Shown: positions 9,339 through 17,821, counted from the stretch's first letter. The stretch is DNA of 64,000 bases from CAYWTS01 sp964461265 (GCA_964461265.1 CAYWTS010000005.1:1-64000); one strand, 5' to 3'. Made by a program: numbers and translations. The notes: generated by a model not told the origin, from the letters alone.

Positions 9339-9699
9339 CTTCGTTCAATAATCTTGATTTACCGCCTCTGAGACCCTGAGAATAGAGGATACCGCAAGTG
9401 TCAAACATCAGGTTTTCAGTCGAAAGAAGCGGCAAACCTCTTTGATTTGCCTGTGATATCACATCATCGTCTGGTTTTTTGCCTCTTACAAAAATTATGC
9501 CTGTAAGATCCATTATTTCCGAAACCTGCAAAACCTGGTTATTAGTTATGCCGGTTAATAGCAAGCTTCCTGTTTTTGCATACCTGAGAACATCACTCAT
9601 TAGATCAGATCCAAAGCAATATTCTATTTCCTTTTCAAGTAGTTTTTCGTCAGTTAAACTCCGACAAGATAGAATTTTTTGTATTTCTTTGAGCAACAT
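9298..9699 (-). CDS. DRTGG-domain protein, second copy
   Basis: 133 aa. DRTGG-type domain (CFGSDLMSDVLRYAKTGSLLLTG, VLQVSEIMDLTGIIFVRGKKPDDD, GILYSQGLRGG). It is paralogous to the protein encoded at 7248-7583 but starts with an extra N-terminal helix. It abuts HdrA-N directly and overlaps the HATPase gene, so the regulatory cassette is physically wedged inside the hdr/nuo operon. Confidence 0.78.
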   Translation of the reverse strand: MLLKEIQKILSCRSLTDEKLLEKEIEYCFGSDLMSDVLRYAKTGSLLLTGITNNQVLQVSEIMDLTGIIFVRGKKPDDDVISQANQRGLPLLSTENLMFDTCGILYSQGLRGGKSRLLNEDEQRNDIQTIVSN

Positions 9700-10566
9700 T
9701 TATCTTATTTCTTTTAATACAGTTTCCCCAAAGACAATCTGCCTTTTAGAAGGAAATCTTGTTGAAGGACAGTGACTCCAGCACTGCCCGCACCCTGTAC
9801 ATTTACTGGTATCTACGTACCGTGCTTTTTTTCTTATTTTAACCTTAAAATTCCCAAGGTAACCCGAAACTGATTCAACTTCAGACCAGGTAAACAACTG
9901 TATATTTTCCCTGTGCCCTACCGATACCATTTTAGGTGTAAGTATACAGGCTGAGCAGTCAAGTGTCGGAAAGGTTTTATCGAATAATGCCATCTTACCG
10001 CCAATAGAAGGTTCTCTTTCGACAAGGTAAACATTGTTTCCCGAGTCCGCAATTTCCAGGGCTGCCTGTATTCCGGCAATGCCAGCACCGACAATCAAAG
10101 TGTTTTTATTAAGCTTTGCCTTCTTAACTTCAAGAGGCAGATGGAATGCAACCCTGTTTACGGCAGCATGAGCAAGTGCCTTTGCTTTTTCGGTTGCTTT
10201 TACCTTATCACTATGAACCCATGCGCAGTGCTCCCGTATATTAGCCATCTGAAACAGGAATTTATTAATTCCCGCTTTCTCGCATGCTGCCCTGAAGGTT
10301 GGCTCATGCATAAGTGGCGAGCAAGCTGCTACAACAACTCTGTTTAGCTTATTGGTTTTAATAGCATTTATGATTATTTCCTGCCCCGGGTCCGAACACA
10401 TAAATTTGTAATCAGTAGATACTACGACGTTCGGTAGTTTAGCAATGTAGTTTCGCACCTCTACTACGTTAACTATCGATGAAATGTTCACACCACAATG
10501 GCAGATAAAGAAGCCTATTCTAATCTGACCGTTTTGGTTTCCGTTGGTTGAAATTTGATTTTCCAT
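9700..10566 (-). CDS. N-terminal half of heterodisulfide reductase subunit A (split HdrA)
   Basis: 288 aa. It matches the front half of HdrA: Cys-rich start (GFFICHCG), the N-terminal region (VVVAACSPLMHEPTFRAACE), the FAD Rossmann motif (LIVGAGIAGIQAALEIAD), TLDCSACILTPKM, and one ferredoxin motif (CTGCGQCWSHCP). It stops about 20 residues later, where a full HdrA (about 650 aa) continues with the AVPRV region; that segment is encoded separately at 1416-3182. Known HdrA proteins bifurcate electrons at this flavin. Whether the two halves reassemble is inference from co-operon location and complementary domain content. Confidence 0.88.
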   Translation of the reverse strand: MENQISTNGNQNGQIRIGFFICHCGVNISSIVNVVEVRNYIAKLPNVVVSTDYKFMCSDPGQEIIINAIKTNKLNRVVVAACSPLMHEPTFRAACEKAGINKFLFQMANIREHCAWVHSDKVKATEKAKALAHAAVNRVAFHLPLEVKKAKLNKNTLIVGAGIAGIQAALEIADSGNNVYLVEREPSIGGKMALFDKTFPTLDCSACILTPKMVSVGHRENIQLFTWSEVESVSGYLGNFKVKIRKKARYVDTSKCTGCGQCWSHCPSTRFPSKRQIVFGETVLKEIR

Positions 10567-10577
10567 AAAAATTGAAT

Positions 10578-11450
10578 TTATAAGTTAGCTTTAACTCCGT
10601 TTAATTTTATTCCTTCGGTTAAATTTTTATTTATACCCAGTTCCTGATCATTAAAACCGAAAGCCATACCAAGTAATTGAGTAAAAAACATTATCGGCAT
10701 TTTGAAATTAGTATTATATACATCATTTATTATATCCTGATATGCTTCAAGGTTCATCTGGCAGAGGGGACATGTTGTAACAATGCAATCCGCTTTATTT
10801 ATCACAGCTGATTCTATTATTTCCTTTGAAAGCTTCAGAGCTACATCCTCATAAGTAGTCATAAGCATACCACCGCAGCATTTTATCTTATGCGGGAAAT
10901 AAACATTGGTTGCGCCAAGTGCTTCGAAAAGCCTGTCCATAGTCTCAGGATTTTCCTTATCATCGAAGTCTTTTTCAGGTCTCACAATCTGACAGCCGTA
11001 ATAATTTGCAATCTTTATGCCATTCAGTGTCCGTTTTGCTTTCTCCCTGATTTTATCTATCCCGATATCATTCACGAGAACATCGAGAGGGTGGCGTATG
11101 TTTGCAGAAAGATTATAGCTTAAATTAGCTTCTTTTAAACACTCATTAACTTTATTATGGAATTCAGGCAGTTCGCGAAGAACTCTGTCGGTTTTTTTAA
11201 GAATAGTATAACATGAACTGCACGGTGCAACAATATCACGTTTATGCTTTTCTGCTAATGCGAGATTTCTTGCCGATACTGCAAAGCCTACGGTTTCTTT
11301 TACCGACATATATGCGGTTGCTCCGCAGCAATTCCAATCTTTTAATTCAATTAAATTGCAGTCCAGATATTTAAATACTTTTTTCACAGAGTCGCTATAA
11401 CTGCTGTGAGCAGATTCTAAGCTGCATCCCGGGTAATATGTGTAATCCAT
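10578..11450 (-). CDS. hdrB: CoB-CoM heterodisulfide reductase subunit B-like protein
   Basis: 290 aa. Two CCG domains are visible: YPGCSLESA ... DWNCCGATAYM and NYYGCQIVRP ... IKCCGGMLMTT. These bind the non-cubane [4Fe-4S] clusters that reduce disulfides in methanogen HdrB. The bacterial substrate is not known from sequence. It lies 11 bp upstream of HdrA-N and 9 bp downstream of HdrC. Confidence 0.92.
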   Translation of the reverse strand: MDYTYYPGCSLESAHSSYSDSVKKVFKYLDCNLIELKDWNCCGATAYMSVKETVGFAVSARNLALAEKHKRDIVAPCSSCYTILKKTDRVLRELPEFHNKVNECLKEANLSYNLSANIRHPLDVLVNDIGIDKIREKAKRTLNGIKIANYYGCQIVRPEKDFDDKENPETMDRLFEALGATNVYFPHKIKCCGGMLMTTYEDVALKLSKEIIESAVINKADCIVTTCPLCQMNLEAYQDIINDVYNTNFKMPIMFFTQLLGMAFGFNDQELGINKNLTEGIKLNGVKANL

Positions 11451-11459
11451 TTTTACTTA

Positions 11460-12143
11460 TTATTTTTTTGATTCAAGAATTGTTTCTTTTGCAACTGCGC
11501 TGTAGCCCACAGTTCCTTTTTTGTAAAGTGTTTCATGTAATTCTACAGGAGCATCCATTTCCTCAGCTTTCCTGATTATCCTCTTCAGCCCATCGAGGTC
11601 TTTTATCTTGGTTGCTCTGTAACTGATTCTTTTCTTTTTAGCCATTCTTAAGCCCAGAGGAATAAAGCTAAACAGTTTTGATGGATTTGTTTTCATCAGG
11701 TAGTTTACAAGAAATCTGGGTTCATGCAGCCGTCCAAATTTGTTCATGATACCCACGAATGTTTCCGATAGTGAGTATACCGGGAATTTGGGCGGATACA
11801 TTTTCTTTTCCATCGCAAGACGTTTTAATGCATATATTATTTCGGTTACTTTAATAAGCGAGGGGCACCTTGACTGGCATGCGTAGCATGAAGCACATAC
11901 CCAGATAGTCTTGCTTTTCAAGATTGTTTCGAGATCTCCCGCTCTGAATAATGCAATCAATTCCCTGGGTGAAATATCCATTGCATAAGATACCGGGCAC
12001 GAGCCTGTGCAGGTTCCGCATTGGATGCATTGTTTGATTTTTTCACTGTGCGGGATTATTTCGATTTGTCTTAGGAAAGATTCCTTTAAATCTTCTTCTT
12101 TTTGAGACAGCTTGCCGGGGATTTTTATATCTTCGATTCTCAT
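11460..12143 (-). CDS. hdrC: heterodisulfide reductase subunit C-like ferredoxin
   Basis: 227 aa. Two [4Fe-4S] motifs (CIQCGTCTGSCP and CASCYACQSRCP) lie in the usual HdrC spacing with the MDISPRELI segment between them. The C-terminal 100 residues are a longer basic tail than in minimal HdrC. HdrC carries electrons between the HdrA flavin and HdrB. The gene follows the maturation protease gene by 9 bp. Confidence 0.92.
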   Translation of the reverse strand: MRIEDIKIPGKLSQKEEDLKESFLRQIEIIPHSEKIKQCIQCGTCTGSCPVSYAMDISPRELIALFRAGDLETILKSKTIWVCASCYACQSRCPSLIKVTEIIYALKRLAMEKKMYPPKFPVYSLSETFVGIMNKFGRLHEPRFLVNYLMKTNPSKLFSFIPLGLRMAKKKRISYRATKIKDLDGLKRIIRKAEEMDAPVELHETLYKKGTVGYSAVAKETILESKK

Positions 12144-12152
12144 GTTAAAATT

Positions 12153-12746
12153 TTATATTTGAACTTGTTGGTTTTGGTGAATAGAAAAATTGTTTTCAGT
12201 ATAACTATCATCATACAACAGCTTAAGTTCTTTGTCACTCAAAATTTGTCCGGTTTTTTTTATATTAAACTCTTGCGGCAGTATTTTTTTTTCAATCAAT
12301 TGAGATATTATTAAAAGTGTGCAATCGTAAATAGTATTGAAAACTTTCGGTGTAAGATTTTCCTGGATAGTTCTTGAGTCTTCGATTTCGACCGCAAATA
12401 TATCGATATCGGAAGGCATTTTGGCATTGAATTGTTCGGCAAATTTAATTGCGGTAATGAAATTAATGTCATGGTACGAATTTAACCGTAAGGTAGGCAT
12501 CAAGTCTCTCGGTTTGAGATAGTGAATAAAACCGGCAGGCTTCTTTTGAGTCAGAATAGAATCTATGACTATAGCATAATCATAGTTACTTAGCAAATCT
12601 ATTATTGCGAATCCCCCCCATGAAGTTTCTTTGATAGCAAGATTATTGATTTGTCCGAGTATACGTTTAAGATTTCGGACTACAAGAATTCCTATTGCAT
12701 CATCAGAAAGGAGGGTGTTTCCCATTCCAAGTATTACAGTATTCAT
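12153..12746 (-). CDS. NiFe-hydrogenase maturation endopeptidase (HyaD/HycI type), first gene of the hdr operon
   Basis: 197 aa. GMGNTLLSDDAIGILV gives the nickel-binding motif; VIDSILTQKKPAGFIHYL and SYHDINFITAI supply further family-conserved Asp and His. These enzymes remove the C-terminal peptide of NiFe large subunits after nickel insertion. No NiFe large subunit is in this operon, and the nearby group 3b hydrogenase has its own protease at 17829-18293. This one probably serves another hydrogenase elsewhere or is a relic of a Mvh-like partner. Confidence 0.85.
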   Translation of the reverse strand: MNTVILGMGNTLLSDDAIGILVVRNLKRILGQINNLAIKETSWGGFAIIDLLSNYDYAIVIDSILTQKKPAGFIHYLKPRDLMPTLRLNSYHDINFITAIKFAEQFNAKMPSDIDIFAVEIEDSRTIQENLTPKVFNTIYDCTLLIISQLIEKKILPQEFNIKKTGQILSDKELKLLYDDSYTENNFSIHQNQQVQI

Positions 12747-12845
12747 CCAAAGTCTTTCTTAAAATCCTCGTAATCATACTAACGAACTAATTAATTTGGT
12801 AACTTATTCTGGCTATGCAGGCGTTTTCTTCTTAATTTACTATAT

Positions 12846-12956
12846 CAAATATAATATTAATTATTACCAAAATACTATGATTTAGGTCATATTGTAATAT
12901 GATTTAAAACATATTTTCGCATAATGGCTTTTTTTAAAAAATATGATAATTGGTAA
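12846..12956 (-). promoter_or_regulatory. hdr/nuo operon promoter: Crp/Fnr-type sites plus TANNTTTG
   Basis: A perfect palindrome ATGATTTAGGTCAT is at 12877-12890. A degenerate copy, ATGATTTAAAACAT, lies exactly 22 bp upstream at 12899-12912, and another weak match, ATGATAATTGGTAA, 44 bp further at 12943-12956. Reading toward the gene, 23 bp separate the first site from TATATTTG at 12853-12846, a Bacteroidetes -7 box. That centres the proximal site near -41.5, the class II activator position. The transcript would have an untranslated leader of about 95 nt. Confidence 0.65.
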
Positions 12957-13000
12957 TAGTATCCAAATAAAATGTTTGTAAGAATTGATAAAAAGCAAAA

Positions 13001-13031
13001 AAGCTGTGTTTAATAACGTTAAACACAGCTT
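13001..13031 (-). terminator. intrinsic terminator after the two-receiver gene
   Basis: A perfect 13-bp stem (AAGCTGTGTTTAA) with a 5-nt loop is followed on the minus strand by a T-rich run. It lies 26 bp after the stop of the gene at 13057-14226. Confidence 0.85.
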
Positions 13032-13056
13032 AACAAAAAATAAGTGTATAGAAATA

Positions 13057-14226
13057 TTATGCGGCTAAAGCTTCAATTGTAACCTTGTTTAATTCATCGG
13101 GAGTGAAAGGTTTTGGAATAAAGTTAAAGGCACCTAATCTGGTTGCTTCTATTGCTGTTTCAATAGATGCATATCCTGTAATCATAACGACCGGGATTTT
13201 CGGATAATTTTTCTTAATTGATTTAAGAACTTCCATACCGCTGATTTTAGGCATTTTCAGATCAAGGAATATCAGATCGTATTTGTTTAGCTTCATTTTA
13301 TTTAATGCAACGTCAACATCAAATGCTTCATCAACATTGCAATTTTGCTTTCTCATGATTTTTCTTAAGCTATTGCAAACAACAGGTTCATCATCTACTA
13401 CAAGTACCGTGTGTTTGGAAATTATGTTCCTGCCATAAAGTGCTGCTCTTGGTATATCAGACCTATCAAGGCAATTCATATAATCGGTGCTTGTGTATTG
13501 CTCGACCTCTGATTTGTTAAATGGAATATCTACATCAACTATTCCTTTACTCAGAAAAGCAGGTAACTTTCCGCTCTTAGCAGCTCTTTCACGTTCTTTT
13601 TTAACCAGCGGGCATTCACCTTCACATTCTCTTTTTTCCAACACTAATCTGCGGCACTCACGTTCTCCCTTAGTACAGTATTCTGTTTTTTTCTCAATTT
13701 TCCTGGCATGCGGAATATCCGAATGTGTTAATGTTTCTACGTATTCCTTTGAGGTTGCATGTTCAACTTCAGAAACGCTAAACGGCATATCAACATCTAT
13801 AATTTCATTTTTAGGTTCCTCGTTTACATCTTCTTTCTTTCCGGTTCTTGCATTTGCTTTTCTTTTTTCAAGGGCTTTCTTTGTAACTTTCATCAGTTCA
13901 TCAGGTGTGAAGGGCTTGGGAATATAATCGCTTGCACCAAGCTTTGTTGCCTTTACTGCTGAATCTATTGTTGCAAAACCTGTAACTACCACAACTTCAA
14001 GTTCGGGGTAATAATCTTTTATTAGTTGGAGAAGCTCAAGACCATTAGTGTTAGGCATCATCAGGTCGGTAATTACCAGATCATATGCAGATTCATTGAT
14101 TTTCTTCATTGCGTCTTCAGCATTTAAAGTGTTATCAACAGAATATCCCTGGCGTGTAAGTATTTTTTTGATGCTCTCGCAGACGGTAATTTCATCATCT
14201 ACGACTAATATTTTTTCGGTAATCAT
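13057..14226 (-). CDS. double-receiver protein with Cys-rich, repeated linker
   Basis: 389 aa. Receiver 1 (about 1-120) has VVDDE, phospho-Asp in VITDLMMP and KPF. Receiver 2 (about 270-389) has VVDDEP, IFLDLKMP and KPF. There is no output domain. The linker carries a ~33-residue repeat of pattern DVDxPFxxSEVExxTSxxYxxxLxxSDIPxA, once near residue 142 and once near 232. Between the copies is a Cys cluster (EYCTKGERECRR ... KRECEGECPL). The Cys cluster suggests metal or redox sensing, which is inference. The gene is monocistronic: a sigma54 promoter lies 38 bp upstream and a terminator follows. Confidence 0.85.
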   Translation of the reverse strand: MITEKILVVDDEITVCESIKKILTRQGYSVDNTLNAEDAMKKINESAYDLVITDLMMPNTNGLELLQLIKDYYPELEVVVVTGFATIDSAVKATKLGASDYIPKPFTPDELMKVTKKALEKRKANARTGKKEDVNEEPKNEIIDVDMPFSVSEVEHATSKEYVETLTHSDIPHARKIEKKTEYCTKGERECRRLVLEKRECEGECPLVKKERERAAKSGKLPAFLSKGIVDVDIPFNKSEVEQYTSTDYMNCLDRSDIPRAALYGRNIISKHTVLVVDDEPVVCNSLRKIMRKQNCNVDEAFDVDVALNKMKLNKYDLIFLDLKMPKISGMEVLKSIKKNYPKIPVVMITGYASIETAIEATRLGAFNFIPKPFTPDELNKVTIEALAA

Positions 14227-14264
14227 TTTTTAAACCTCCGTTTTATTTTACCTGTAATATATAT

Positions 14265-14280
14265 TGCAAATGCTGTGCCA
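14265..14280 (-). promoter_or_regulatory. sigma54 (-24/-12) promoter
   Basis: Read on the minus strand the sequence is TGGCACAGCATTTGCA, an exact TGGCAC-N5-TTGCA match with the correct GG-to-GC spacing. It lies 38 bp upstream of the ATG of the double-receiver gene (14226), which has a GGAGG ribosome site. The NtrC-type regulator encoded immediately upstream (14427-15824) is the obvious candidate activator. Confidence 0.85.
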
Positions 14281-14401
14281 TAAATAATGTTTGGCTATAT
14301 TGTGTTTAGACGTAACTTTTTTGAATATGAAATAAAGCTGAAAAGAATAAGTTAAGAAAATGCAGTTTAGTTTGTATAAATGAGATGAAATTGTGTATTA
14401 A

Positions 14402-14421
14402 AAAAATATACAGATGTATAT
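14402..14421 (-). terminator. weak hairpin after the NtrC-type regulator gene
   Basis: The stem ATATACA / TGTATAT has a minimal loop and is followed on the minus strand by seven T. It lies 5 bp after the regulator stop codon. The AT-only stem is weak, so some read-through toward the next gene is possible. Confidence 0.4.
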
Positions 14422-14426
14422 AAAAA

Positions 14427-15824
14427 TTATACGGGGGTGTTTCGTTTTATTTTATATTTCTTCATTAAAGCTTGAAAATTAGAACGCTGCATATTCACAT
14501 CCCTTGATGCTTTTGTTATATTCCAGCTATTTCGGATTAATGCTTCCTGAATAAATAGTTTTTCAAGCTGTTGAACAGAGCTTTCACGTATTTGCTTTTT
14601 TAATGATTTTAGCTCGTCTGAACTTTTTGGTATTACGGATTTTGAAATCAGGTCGCTCTGAAATAATGCTGAAGAAATATGAACAGGTTGAATTTCATCT
14701 CCCTCTAATATAATAGAGAGCCTCTCCATTGTATGTTCAAGCTCACGAACGTTGCCGGGCCAATGATAATTTAACAAAAGCTGCAAAGAGTCTTCATTAA
14801 GTTTAGGAACCGTTTTACCCGAAACTTCACAATATTTCTTCAGAAAATGAGATGCCAGTTCCGGTATATCTTCTCTTCTTTCTCTAAGAGGGGGCAGTTT
14901 TAGCGGAAAAACATTAAGCCTGTAATAAAGGTCTTCCCTGAATTTATTTTCCGATACCATTGTTTTTAAATCTCTGTTTGTAGCGAAAATAAGCCTTACA
15001 TCTGCTTTTTTTACTTTTGTGCTTCCAACCGGAATAAATTCTTTTTCCTGCAGAATCCTGAGAAGCCTTGCCTGAATTTCAACCGATAGATTGCCGATTT
15101 CGTCCAGAAATATCGTTCCACCGTCGGCTGCTTCAAATATTCCTTCCTTATTTGTATATGCACCTGTAAATGAACCTTTAACATGTCCGAATAATTCGCT
15201 TTCTATTAAAGATGATGAAAGTGTTGATACATCTATTGCAAAATATTTATTCTGCCTTCTTTTACTTAAATTGTGAATTGCTCTTGCGGTCAGGTCTTTA
15301 CCTGTACCGCTTTCTCCAATTATAAGCACTGTACTCTCGGTTGGTGCAACTTTTTTAATCAATTCATACACTTCGCATATCCTGCTGCTTCTTCCTATAA
15401 AATCTTCAAATCCTTTGGTATAATCGCTCTTAATTTTTCTTGATACCGAAAGGATACTGTGTCTTTTTTCTATTGCCTTATCGAGCACAGCAAGAAGTTC
15501 AGCAGGTGTGAAAGGTTTCGGCAAATAGTCGAATGCACCATGCCTCATAGTCTCAACAGCGGAAGCTATTGATGCATAGCCGGTTATTACTACTACAATA
15601 GTCTGCGGATATTTCTGCTTGATGGTTTGTAATACTTCCATCCCTCCGATATCCATCATTTTAAGGTCGGTAAAAACCACATCAAATGTTTCGTTTTCGA
15701 GTATGCTGATTGCTTCTCTTCCCGAGGTGGTGAATAATACTTCATGCCCCGCGCGTTTAAAAATTTTTTCGCAGCTTTTACATATTACAATTTCGTCATC
15801 AACTATTAAGATATTGGCTTTCAA
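14427..15824 (-). CDS. NtrC-family sigma54-dependent response regulator
   Basis: 465 aa, TTG start overlapping the kinase TGA by 4 bp (TTGA). Order: receiver (VDDE, FTDLKMMD, KPF), AAA+ sigma54-interaction domain (GESGTGKD Walker A, GGTIFLDEIG Walker B, RLNVFPLKLPPLRER), and a C-terminal Fis-type helix-turn-helix (NITKASRDVNMQRSNFQALMKKY). The sigma54 loop reads GSFTGA rather than GAFTGA. The cognate kinase is encoded directly upstream. Both sit at the end of the group 3b hydrogenase operon and probably control the sigma54 promoter at 14265-14280. Confidence 0.93.
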   Translation of the reverse strand: MKANILIVDDEIVICKSCEKIFKRAGHEVLFTTSGREAISILENETFDVVFTDLKMMDIGGMEVLQTIKQKYPQTIVVVITGYASIASAVETMRHGAFDYLPKPFTPAELLAVLDKAIEKRHSILSVSRKIKSDYTKGFEDFIGRSSRICEVYELIKKVAPTESTVLIIGESGTGKDLTARAIHNLSKRRQNKYFAIDVSTLSSSLIESELFGHVKGSFTGAYTNKEGIFEAADGGTIFLDEIGNLSVEIQARLLRILQEKEFIPVGSTKVKKADVRLIFATNRDLKTMVSENKFREDLYYRLNVFPLKLPPLRERREDIPELASHFLKKYCEVSGKTVPKLNEDSLQLLLNYHWPGNVRELEHTMERLSIILEGDEIQPVHISSALFQSDLISKSVIPKSSDELKSLKKQIRESSVQQLEKLFIQEALIRNSWNITKASRDVNMQRSNFQALMKKYKIKRNTPV

Positions 15825-17821
15825 TCTTCACCTGTACTTTCTTCCACAAGACTTACCGGAAGCTTGATAGTAAATACTGTTCCTTTACCGGGCTTGCTTT
15901 CCACATTAATTGTTCCCCCATGCCTTTCGATAATACCATAACTGATTGACAAACCCAGACCGGTTCCGTTTTCTTTGGTTGTATAAAAAGGATCAAATAT
16001 CCTGTCTAAATCCCCGGACTGAATACCATTACCGGTATCCTGAAAAATAACTTCAATGGAATTCTCGTTTTCTCGAAATTTAGTTGTTATCGAAAGTGTA
16101 CCTCCATTTGGCATTGCATCAGCTGCATTTAATATCATATTGATACATACCTGCTGAATCTGGTCGGTATCCGCAAATATCGGGGGGATTTTTTCATCAA
16201 AGAACTTAAGTATTGTTACTTGCCTGAAGGAAGTCTGGTTCCTGACCAGTAGAATAATGTTTTCAATAAGTGAGTTAATATCTGTATTTTTTTTCAGGGG
16301 TTTTGTTTGCCTTGCAAAATCCAGTAAACGTTTCACTATTTCCCTGCATCTGATAGTTTCGTTAACTATAACCTCTACATCTTCTTTTTTCGGGTCGTTA
16401 TCATCAAGATCTTCCAGAAGCAGGCTTGCATTTGTAAGGACACCGGTAAGGGGATTATTAATCTCATGCGCTACGCCAGCAGCTAACTTGCCAATAGAAG
16501 CAAGTTTCTCTGATCTGAAAAGCTGTCCGTGAATTTGTTTTAACTGTTCTGTTCTTTCTTCAACTTTTTGCTCCAGTTTATCTGCCCAGCTTTCAAGTTC
16601 TAAATTTTCTTTTTCAAGCTGTTTAGCCATAATGTTTAAAGAATTGGCGAGACTTTCAATTTCTTTGGGTGCATTCGTCTTAATTGAAAACTCTGCTTTA
16701 TAATCACCATCTGTAATCTTCTTGGCTGCCTCTTCGAGTTTTCGGAGCGGGCTGGAAATTTTGCCGGTCAGTATTATGGCAACTATAATAATTATTATTA
16801 AAACACCTACAGCTATGCCAACATAAAGCAATATTGTATTTCTTAAAATGTCATCAAATGGTTTTTTAAGTATACCTACATATAATATTCCAATTACGTT
16901 ATTATCAATATCTCGGATTGGCTCGTATGCGCTAATATACCATGTATTAACAACGAAAGCTTCGCCCACCCATCGTTTGCCCTCACCCAGAACTGTGTTA
17001 TTCACTTCTTCGGATACGAGAGTGGAAATTGCATAAGACCCGTCATCGTTCAGCACGTTAGTTGAAATCCGATAATCATTCTGGAATATGGTTGCAGTTC
17101 CAATTTCCAGACCTTCATATACTTCACCTTCATGAACAACCTCTTTAACTTTGGTTACTATTTCAAAGTTTCTGTTTAATAAAACACCACCTATCAGCAC
17201 ACCTATTAACTCTTTCCTGTAATTAAAAATAGGAACTGCAGCTTTGAGCATCATACCCGAGGTTTCAACCATCCTGCTTCTGGGTTTGGACATTGGTGTT
17301 GGCTGCAGGTTCATAGTTGCTTTTTCAACAAGTTCATAAGTTTCAGCCATCAGTTCAGGTTGTTTTACTATTTCAGTACCTGCAACGTTTTGTTTTGTCT
17401 TAATAACCCTTTGAACAAATCGGTCACCCGAAAGGTCATCACCATAATTAAACGGATTACGGCCGCGTGCTAATACTTTCCCCGATGCATCGACAACAGT
17501 AAAAATATCGAGCTTCTCATTTAAAAGAATTCGATGGAGGTCTTTTTGTAATGAATCTTGGTCTTGTTTTATTACAGCTTCAATAATGAAACTCCTGGCA
17601 GCAGTTAATCGAGTAACACCTTCTATTTGTGATATTTTGTTACGATAGATTTCTCTTGCTGAATTCAGATCTGCTATTACCTTTGTTTCAGCTCTGTTAA
17701 GGTTTTGTGAGTGTATAAATTTTATTGCAATTATTGCAGTAACAAGTGTTGGTATTAATATAGCTATCGTGAAGTACGAAATTAATTTTGATTGTATACT
17801 TCTTATACTGTATAATTTCAT
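15821..17821 (-). CDS. membrane sensor histidine kinase with extracytoplasmic Cache-like domain
   Basis: 666 aa. One membrane helix at about 15-35, a periplasmic region of about 300 residues resembling a Cache sensor (NRAETKVIADLNSAREIYRN ... VVDASGKVLARGRNPFN ... GILYVGI), and a second helix at about 335-357. HAMP, a coiled segment, HisKA (IGKLAAGVAHEINNPLTG) and HATPase (NMILNAADAMPNG, GTGLGLSISYGI) follow. The gene starts 7 bp after the hydrogenase protease gene, so it is co-transcribed with the hydrogenase. The ligand is unknown. Confidence 0.92.
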   Translation of the reverse strand: MKLYSIRSIQSKLISYFTIAILIPTLVTAIIAIKFIHSQNLNRAETKVIADLNSAREIYRNKISQIEGVTRLTAARSFIIEAVIKQDQDSLQKDLHRILLNEKLDIFTVVDASGKVLARGRNPFNYGDDLSGDRFVQRVIKTKQNVAGTEIVKQPELMAETYELVEKATMNLQPTPMSKPRSRMVETSGMMLKAAVPIFNYRKELIGVLIGGVLLNRNFEIVTKVKEVVHEGEVYEGLEIGTATIFQNDYRISTNVLNDDGSYAISTLVSEEVNNTVLGEGKRWVGEAFVVNTWYISAYEPIRDIDNNVIGILYVGILKKPFDDILRNTILLYVGIAVGVLIIIIIVAIILTGKISSPLRKLEEAAKKITDGDYKAEFSIKTNAPKEIESLANSLNIMAKQLEKENLELESWADKLEQKVEERTEQLKQIHGQLFRSEKLASIGKLAAGVAHEINNPLTGVLTNASLLLEDLDDNDPKKEDVEVIVNETIRCREIVKRLLDFARQTKPLKKNTDINSLIENIILLVRNQTSFRQVTILKFFDEKIPPIFADTDQIQQVCINMILNAADAMPNGGTLSITTKFRENENSIEVIFQDTGNGIQSGDLDRIFDPFYTTKENGTGLGLSISYGIIERHGGTINVESKPGKGTVFTIKLPVSLVEESTGED

